NCBI GenBank assembly: GCA_037074765.1
Contig: JBAMDO010000573.1
Coordinates: forward strand, 620,001-684,000
DNA: 64,000 bases
DNA from: Mansonella perstans
Taxonomy: Eukaryota > Nematoda > Chromadorea > Rhabditida > Onchocercidae
Reading direction: 5' to 3'
Positions 58,601 through 64,000 of the stretch are shown here, piece by piece. Made by a program: the position numbers and the translations under genes. Position 1 is the first letter of the stretch. Every line of letters starts with the position of its first letter. A model generated the notes under the pieces. That model was not told the origin of the DNA, made no database searches, and saw nothing but the letters and a program-made list of their open reading frames with translations.

Positions 58601-59650
58601 TATATCATATTTTATAGCTTTTAATTTTTGGGGTTCCTCATTTTAAATGAAATTTAAACCAAATGAGTTAGTTTCGAATTCAGACAGAGGTTGCAGAAAT
58701 ATGTAAAGCAAGGCTTTTTGATCAAAAATAAAGTTTCAAATTTGCAGTTAATTACTGCTAGGAATACTGCTAATGAAACTAGAATAGAGTAAGAATGAGA
58801 AAATCGAAAAATATGCTAACTTCACTGTTAAAAAGATAAGCGGTTCTACTTCAGGTGGCAGCTCGATCTACTGTTTTTTATAATTTCGGATGCAAGATCA
58901 AACAAGGTGAGGTTCGAAATTAATCGCGACTTAGTGCTTATTCTTTTAATTTAATCTTGTCCCACTTACAAGCTGCTGAAAAAAGTGCAAATTGTCACTA
59001 CTCTGCCAATTAGACTTCGATTATATTTTATCGAATTACTTTTCGGCGTCCAAATTTTCAGGAAACTAAAATATATGGTTCTGTTGCCACAATTTCAGAT
59101 AGAGGATTGTATCGCTTTTACAAATCCCGTTATTCTGAACAAGTTTTCCAAGTATTCAATAAAAAGAAAGAAATTCATGCTGCTTTTCCTTCACATATTT
59201 ATGGAGAGGCTTTAACTCTGTAGGAAGTCTTTTTCATATTCTTAAAAGCGCTCTTATTTGTACAAGACAGATTCATTTCAAATATTGATTTCAAATATTT
59301 TAACTCTATCGGAAGTTATTTTTAAAACGATTTCATGCTAAATAATTTGGCATGACCATTTTCGGTGAAAATAAATCCCTATTATTAATGTGGTGAAGGA
59401 ATAAATTTTGAATTCAAAGAAAAGAGCAAATCAAAATTATTGCTAGGATTGCAGGACACTCCCATTAATGAGACTTATACAACCATCAACGCTGAACAAT
59501 TACCAGTATCAAGTGCTTGTGTCAATGAATTCTGCACTGTGTGCCAACTTTGTTGTAAATCAGTTTCCAAAAAACAAAAAGTCAAATTGGAAATTTGTAA
59601 CAAATGATGAAGAAAACCAGTTTGATATAGAAGAAATTGATTTTCCATGA
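55637..59650 (+). CDS. hpr-17: RAD17 checkpoint clamp loader
   Basis: Eleven exons (55637-55699, 55840-56025, 56195-56401, 56733-56839, 57079-57350, 57731-57866, 58121-58259, 58446-58595, 58855-58906, 59099-59151, 59447-59650) join in phase to 522 residues. It aligns along the length of animal RAD17: LIDRFPLQNVQQLAINPKKV, a Walker A LTGPTGSGKTT (about 105-113), the Walker B-like VVLVEQLPN, FYQEPSVLHATLR, the ISFNP-equivalent ELAFNASATIFLSKAL, sensor GDIRTAIHNLQL, LGKLLYAKR, and an acidic C-terminus (DIEEIDFP). RAD17 with RFC2-5 loads the 9-1-1 clamp at damaged DNA and supports ATR signalling. The exon ending at 56401 uses a GC donor, CAA|GCAAGT. The start of exon 7 is ambiguous by three bases (58121 or 58124) and has a poor acceptor. 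The protein is shorter than the human protein (about 680 residues), chiefly at the N-terminus and the tail. AATAAA lies at 59781. Confidence 0.9.
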
Positions 59651-60842
59651 TTTTTGCTTGTTGTTGTTAGATTCTTTTCGTTTTGCCTTTGATACAAACT
59701 TCTATTATCATTCTTATTTCTTCACAAATTACTCATATTTTTTTATTATTTAGAGCTTTTTCCAGTTTTATATCTGTCACAATAAAATAATAAAATCAAG
59801 AAATCAAGATCAATTGTGGACAATAAAGAAGCATTTTCTCCTAATTAAAATTCATAAGGAAGTCATTGAACGCATTTGAGTGCGTGAAGAGGTTAAGAAC
59901 AATAACAATCACTAGTCTCATTAGATATTCGACCACAATGTTACATTGTATTTGTTCGTTTTATTTGTTAAGGAGTAACGATGCTAATTTATAATTTCAT
60001 TTTCGATTTGATAATGTCTGTTTTGTTCTGCTTTATTATCCCAACTTCACAAACATTCTTTAGATCTTCAACATTCCAGCAAATTTATCGTTTTTTCACC
60101 ATTTTTAATATATCAGCAAACATGATTGGAATTTTCACAGAAAAAATTCAATTTCAGAAAAAAGCAAAATAACTGATCGATCGAACCATTAATCCATTAT
60201 ACTCTTCTTGTGGCATTTTTTCCTTAACGTGGATTCTTTCTTTTTTTTACTCATTTTTAAATTCTCGAATTTAACAATTACTTTTTAAGTTTTTGGCGCA
60301 CTATTTCAATTAAAGAATTCTTGCTTTGAAAATTGAAGATCGCTTTTTAGATTTATTAGACTTGAATTAGCCTAAAATTATCTCAACCATTCATTCATAT
60401 GTTCATTTATCCATTTACAAATGTGAATTTTTCCGCAATTCAGCTTTGTTAAAATTGAGGTAGACAAAATTTTATTATATTAAAAAAGTATAACGATTAT
60501 CGATACAATTATCAAGCATTCTAACTGAAGAAAAGAGCTTTGAACAGCTTATGGCGTACATTTTGCTTATCGTTCTTCATTTCTGCAGTGTATTTCTATT
60601 TGCTCAATTTAACATAAATTCATAGTCAAACATTAGAATCAGTTAGTCAATTGGATCGCACATTCATTCATTCATTGAACGAAGAAAAGAAAAATTGAAC
60701 TGTAAAAGAGGAAGGAAAGAAGATGGAGAAAGAAGAACTTCTCGGTCGGATCTTGTCGATCAATCGATCCTTTGCTTTATCAACATCGTTGAATTATAAC
60801 GTCTACAACACAAGCGATCTACAACAACTGCAAAAAAGCTTT
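59651..60842. other. Spacer between RAD17 and the retroelement
   Basis: Contains the probable RAD17 3' UTR with AATAAA at 59781-59786, then AT-rich DNA. The frame 59981-60172 is a hydrophobic 63-codon stretch without support. The junction with the truncated retroelement lies near 60832-60850. Confidence 0.55.
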
Positions 60843-61580
60843 TTAACACAAAAAACGAGTGCAGTTTCTTTCAGACGGATGCAGTTCTAATTGCAAAAAA
60901 GCTTTTTCTATATCTGCTGTTATAACATCTTTCATCATTCTGAATCGAAGTAAAACACCTGCTAAGTCAGGTAGTGTAGTGGGACCGCGATATAGCATAT
61001 TATTTGGGCTTTTTTCTCCTTTAATATGGGCTGAAGCATCATAGACAATTCGTAATTTTGTAGTTGTCTTTCCTGGGGTTAATACTTCATGATGAGGCAA
61101 ATAATGTATAGTACCCTCTTGATCCATATTTGCTGTCACTTTTTCAATAACATTCGACTGTAATTGCTCTTTGATTGTCTCGTCATAACGTTCGAGCAAA
61201 AATTGATTGGTGTGAAGTCGTTTGACTGGCGTCTTTAATCTTCCATAACAAATACCATAATTGTCTAGTAAGCTAACCTTTGAATCTTTCCATGGCCAGC
61301 AAACTTGATATCTATTATTTTTCTTTGTAATACAATTTTCGAATTGTTCCAATGCCTTCTCGTCATCTTGATCATTTGGTTGTTCTTGGATCTCAATTAT
61401 CTCAAATTTCCAAAACTGATCTATATCTGGATGAGTGATGATAGTGGCTACATTAATGGAATTGCGACTATCAGATTCACAAGTCCTGTCGTGAATTTTG
61501 TGTGAGAGATCAGCTCTTAGCCAATATTCTTCAATGATTTGATCACGAATTGTTGTGTTAGGTTGAGTTGCGGAAACATC
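60843..61580 (-). pseudogene. BEL/Pao reverse transcriptase, 5' fragment
   Basis: One open frame reads the Pao linker (DIDQFWKFEIIEI, WLRADLSHKIHDR), then the RT N-terminus with HHEVLTPG, LRIVYDASAH and the motif A region ADIEKAFLQLELHP, and stops just after NCTRFLC. The YxDD catalytic motif, the rest of RT, RNase H and integrase are missing. The stop coincides with a junction into unrelated AT-rich sequence, so this is a structural truncation and not only a nonsense change. Confidence 0.85.
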
Positions 61581-62045
61581 TCAAACTTGGGTAATTAAAC
61601 CATTTATTAGAATAATTGGATAACGCGAGAATAATGTAACAATTATGTAGAACGCGCATTTAATGGTAACATTAATATAATAAAAGCGGTTATGATGAAG
61701 AGAATAGAACCAGTAGCCGTGGATGTGAACAAATCCCAAAAAAAATGGTCTTTTTGAGATGATTGAGAGTTTATATACTGAGTATTGTAGGCGGAGAAAA
61801 CTTGTATTAATGAGTTGAGTTATAAGAAACTAAAGATCATAAAAAATGAAATCCTTTGTACAGATAAGCTTGGTTGAGAAGGTAATATATTGTATGTAAG
61901 CATAAGCATCAAACAAAGGATTTCGACACAGTTAAGCAATGGTTTTGGTTAATAAGTTGTTAATTGCAGCTGCCTCTTTGTTAGTTTATGGTAGGAAAGA
62001 GTTTGACAGCTTATAATTGGAACAAAGAGATTAAACATTACGAAA
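61581..62045. other. Non-coding stretch interrupting pol
   Basis: About 450 bases between the protease-region fragment and the RT fragment, with stops in all pol-direction frames. In an intact Pao element this would be continuous coding sequence. It could be decayed pol or a separate insertion; no clear terminal repeats or target duplication were found. Confidence 0.5.
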
Positions 62046-62437
62046 TTAATTAGATGGCTCATAAAAGACGTTAATACAATCAGATTTAAATCCTATTGGG
62101 AATTTTGCGTTATGAATTTCGCGACAAGTCCTATTAGTATATCCACAACCTGTTATTATCGGTCCTACCTTGGTGTGAAGTAAATAAAAACCTGATGACA
62201 TATTGTGGACTTTGTACGGTTGCATGAATTCGAAGAAATGATCTACTCCGATTATGATATCAGGTCGTCTCCAATATCCTTGCGACTCATCTAATTGTTT
62301 CTGACGTGTGATAGAATTCATATCATAAGAACTTGGATTAATAATACTAAAGCGTCTTCTTGATTCTCCAGTTTACTTGGGTTGACTGCTTCAATTTCTT
62401 TACATATTAATAAAACCTTCTTGCCTTGGTGGCTAAT
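62046..62437 (-). pseudogene. Degenerate Pao protease region of pol
   Basis: Two adjoining frames. The first (62437 to about 62318) reads VLLICKEIEAVNPSKLENQE, as Pao pol does before its protease, then stops. The second (62321-62046) reads RRPDIIIGVDHFFEFM and SGFYLLHTKVGPIITG, the C-terminal side of the DUF1758 protease. The aspartic active-site segment (D-x-GS type) between them is absent, so the fragment is inactive through deletion plus a frame change. Confidence 0.75.
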
Positions 62438-62440
62438 TGG

Positions 62441-63835
62441 TTAATTTAGTGAATTTATAATGAATGTCGAATTTGTTTCTTCTTTGTTGGAACCATTATT
62501 AGTCGAGCAATATTTCTTATAGCATAATGCTGTATCGTGTTGACCTTTGCAGTGGAAACATGTACGTTTCCTTTGTTTGCAGTCACTTGTTGCATGCTTC
62601 GTACGGAAGCAGTTAGTGCACGCCTTGAGTTCCTTCAGGCGTTCGTATCGTTGTTCGGCCATTGTGTACTTTGGGCATTCGTTATCCCAGTGATTTTCGT
62701 TGCAAAACGTACAAGGTCTTTTTTCCTTGTTGGTTTTTGATTTACTACCAGACTGAAGGCTTTTTGCCTCATTTGTTTGTTTTGTTATGAATAGGGCGGA
62801 GGTTCCTCTTTCCCTTTGAGAAGGAAGTACTCTACTTGTACTTGATTCCTGTTGAGGTTTTTGACTTCTATTTACTTCTTCGCTTCTGTGAATTGAAGTC
62901 ATTAGGAATCTTCGTAAACTGCTTACTGACCAAGATTCCTTTCCTTCTTTCATCTGGTAGACCTTTTCCAGAATCAATGGTGGGAGTATACTTTCGATTA
63001 CTGTTTCTATACTGGTTTGTTCCAGATTCTCGCCCATTGATTCTAGTTGTCGAAGAGTTCTTTCCATTGCTTGGACTCTTGTATTCCATTCCTTATCGTT
63101 GCGTTGAATGGAATACAATTCTCTATATAACGATTTCTTGATGGTTTCTTGATTACCATATTTTTCGATTAAAACTTGTCTTATTAATTCATAATTCTCA
63201 GGAGCTACATAGAATCCTCTTATAGCATTCAATGCTTCTCCCTTTAAACATGAAATCAAATAAGTAAGTTTTTGAATAGCTGGGATTTGCTGATGGTGTA
63301 TAACTGAATTGAAGATATTCCAAAATTCTCTCCACAGCTTTATATCTCCACTAAAAGTTGGTAGTGGTAGCTCAGGTAGATTTATTGTTGAATGACTAAC
63401 AGGTGAAGGTTTAGCCATTTCCTGTTCCACGGTAACCAATGACCTTTCTTCTTGAAAGGCTAGTTCTAAATCGTTACATAGTGAATTAAGAGTAATAACT
63501 GCTTCTCTACCCTTATACATCATGCGTAACATACCATCTTTGTCGTTGACCATTTTCTCATATTTATCTTCTTCCTCTTTCTTCTTTCCAATCATGCTGG
63601 TGTTCTGTATGAGATCCAGCCATCTTTGATTGATCGCTTTCAAGTTGTTGACACTCGTCTCCAGTCGAATAGCTTTGTCCTTTACCATTCGTTTCTTATG
63701 TTCGTATTGTATTGTTTGTTCTTCGAATGGTAAGTTTCGATCTGGTTGTGATAAATCGAGATTCTTTATTTCTTCCAGAAGTTCGATTATCCTTTCGACT
63801 ATTGGCAGCGCTGATTGATGTAATGAAATCGACAT
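62441..63835 (-). CDS. gag: BEL/Pao Gag protein (DUF1759 plus CCHC knuckles)
   Basis: A single uninterrupted 464-residue frame. The N-terminal half is charged and helical. The DUF1759-like core runs from LPLPTFSGDIKLWREFWNIF (about residue 155) through YLISCLKGEALNAI to SLYRELYSIQ. Three Cys/His zinc knuckles lie near the C-terminus: CTFCNENHWDNEC, CTNCFRTKHATSDC and CFHCKGQHDTALC. It would form the capsid and package element RNA. The ATG lies seven bases past the primer-binding site. The frame is intact although pol is broken, so either the insertion is young or gag from this copy is still under selection; the first is simpler. Confidence 0.9.
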   Translation of the reverse strand: MSISLHQSALPIVERIIELLEEIKNLDLSQPDRNLPFEEQTIQYEHKKRMVKDKAIRLETSVNNLKAINQRWLDLIQNTSMIGKKKEEEDKYEKMVNDKDGMLRMMYKGREAVITLNSLCNDLELAFQEERSLVTVEQEMAKPSPVSHSTINLPELPLPTFSGDIKLWREFWNIFNSVIHHQQIPAIQKLTYLISCLKGEALNAIRGFYVAPENYELIRQVLIEKYGNQETIKKSLYRELYSIQRNDKEWNTRVQAMERTLRQLESMGENLEQTSIETVIESILPPLILEKVYQMKEGKESWSVSSLRRFLMTSIHRSEEVNRSQKPQQESSTSRVLPSQRERGTSALFITKQTNEAKSLQSGSKSKTNKEKRPCTFCNENHWDNECPKYTMAEQRYERLKELKACTNCFRTKHATSDCKQRKRTCFHCKGQHDTALCYKKYCSTNNGSNKEETNSTFIINSLN

Positions 63836-63841
63836 ATCGAA

Positions 63842-63862
63842 CGATCCCGGCTCGTGGCACCA
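63842..63862 (-). other. Primer-binding site of the retroelement
   Basis: On the reverse strand TGGTGCCACGAGCCGGGATC follows the LTR end by a short spacer. TGG is the complement of a tRNA 3' CCA, and position and form fit a minus-strand primer site. The cognate tRNA was not determined. Confidence 0.7.
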
Positions 63863-63869
63863 AAAATTC

Positions 63870-64000
63870 TGTCGTGGAAGTTTTTACGAGTGTTCAACTT
63901 GTGGATAATGTTTCCTAAAGTTTGTTTAGGAATTGTTATGATGGTACACTTGGTTGTGTATGTGTGGGATGAGAATTGTGATTTGATTGAATTGATTTGT
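63870..64000 (-). repeat. End of the 5' LTR (partial)
   Basis: The segment upstream of the primer-binding site on the reverse strand ends ...CCACGACA; a terminal CA is expected of an LTR. The other end lies beyond the window and no second copy is present, so the limit is inferred. Confidence 0.55.

Larger units (their letters stand above)
60843..64000 (-). mobile_element. Truncated BEL/Pao LTR retrotransposon
   Basis: In reverse-strand order: the end of an LTR (63870-64000, continuing off the window), a primer-binding site, an intact gag frame, a damaged protease segment, about 450 bases of non-coding sequence, then a reverse-transcriptase N-terminal segment that stops at 60843. RNase H, integrase and the second LTR are absent from the window. 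BEL/Pao identity rests on the gag domain (DUF1759-like), zinc knuckles and the Pao-type RT leader. The element cannot be autonomous as it stands. Confidence 0.85.

Overview
The window is eukaryotic nuclear DNA, very AT-rich, with short exons joined by introns that mostly follow GT..TTTCAG rules. The gene set (Eps15/EHS-1, MNK kinase, RAD17, biopterin-dependent hydroxylase, LACTB-like serine hydrolase), the TTTCAG acceptors, candidate spliced-leader acceptors just upstream of start codons, and a BEL/Pao retroelement all point to a nematode. The base composition suggests a filarial-type parasite, but that is inference: no species marker was seen. Gene models were built by hand from reading frame, splice-phase agreement and family alignment. 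In every multi-exon gene given here all exon phases close.

Layout: (1) 341-1570 (+), small unrecognised 128-aa gene with a hairpin (foldback) element in intron 1. (2) 2751-8023 (+), EHS-1/Eps15 endocytic adaptor: three EH domains, coiled coil, DPF tail. (3) 12349-15525 (+), LACTB-like beta-lactamase-fold protein. (4) 15900-18611 (-), protein-kinase fold with lost catalytic motifs. (5) 19769-23094 (-), aromatic amino acid hydroxylase reduced almost to its catalytic domain, with a probable GC-AG intron. (6) about 23.1-32.6 kb, gene-poor AT-rich DNA with simple repeats and a 175-bp tandem duplication, ending in a probable 5' UTR exon. (7) 32653-40485 (+), MNK-type kinase with DLD in place of DFD. 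(8) 40486-46336, gene-poor, with microsatellites and a GC-rich hairpin followed by T8. (9) 46337-53676 (+), large FHA / AT-hook / PHD-finger nuclear protein. (10) 55637-59650 (+), RAD17 checkpoint clamp loader, with a second probable GC-AG intron. (11) 60843-64000 (-), truncated BEL/Pao retroelement with intact gag, broken protease and reverse transcriptase, and the end of one LTR running off the window.

The genes do not form one pathway. They cover endocytosis (EHS-1), amine or aromatic amino acid metabolism (the hydroxylase), signalling to translation (MNK), chromatin (FHA-PHD) and DNA-damage checkpoint (RAD17). The pseudokinase and hydroxylase lie in the same orientation 1.2 kb apart, and so do the small gene and ehs-1; both gaps are compatible with, but do not prove, nematode operons. 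No CRISPR array, tRNA, rRNA or bacterial insert was recognised.
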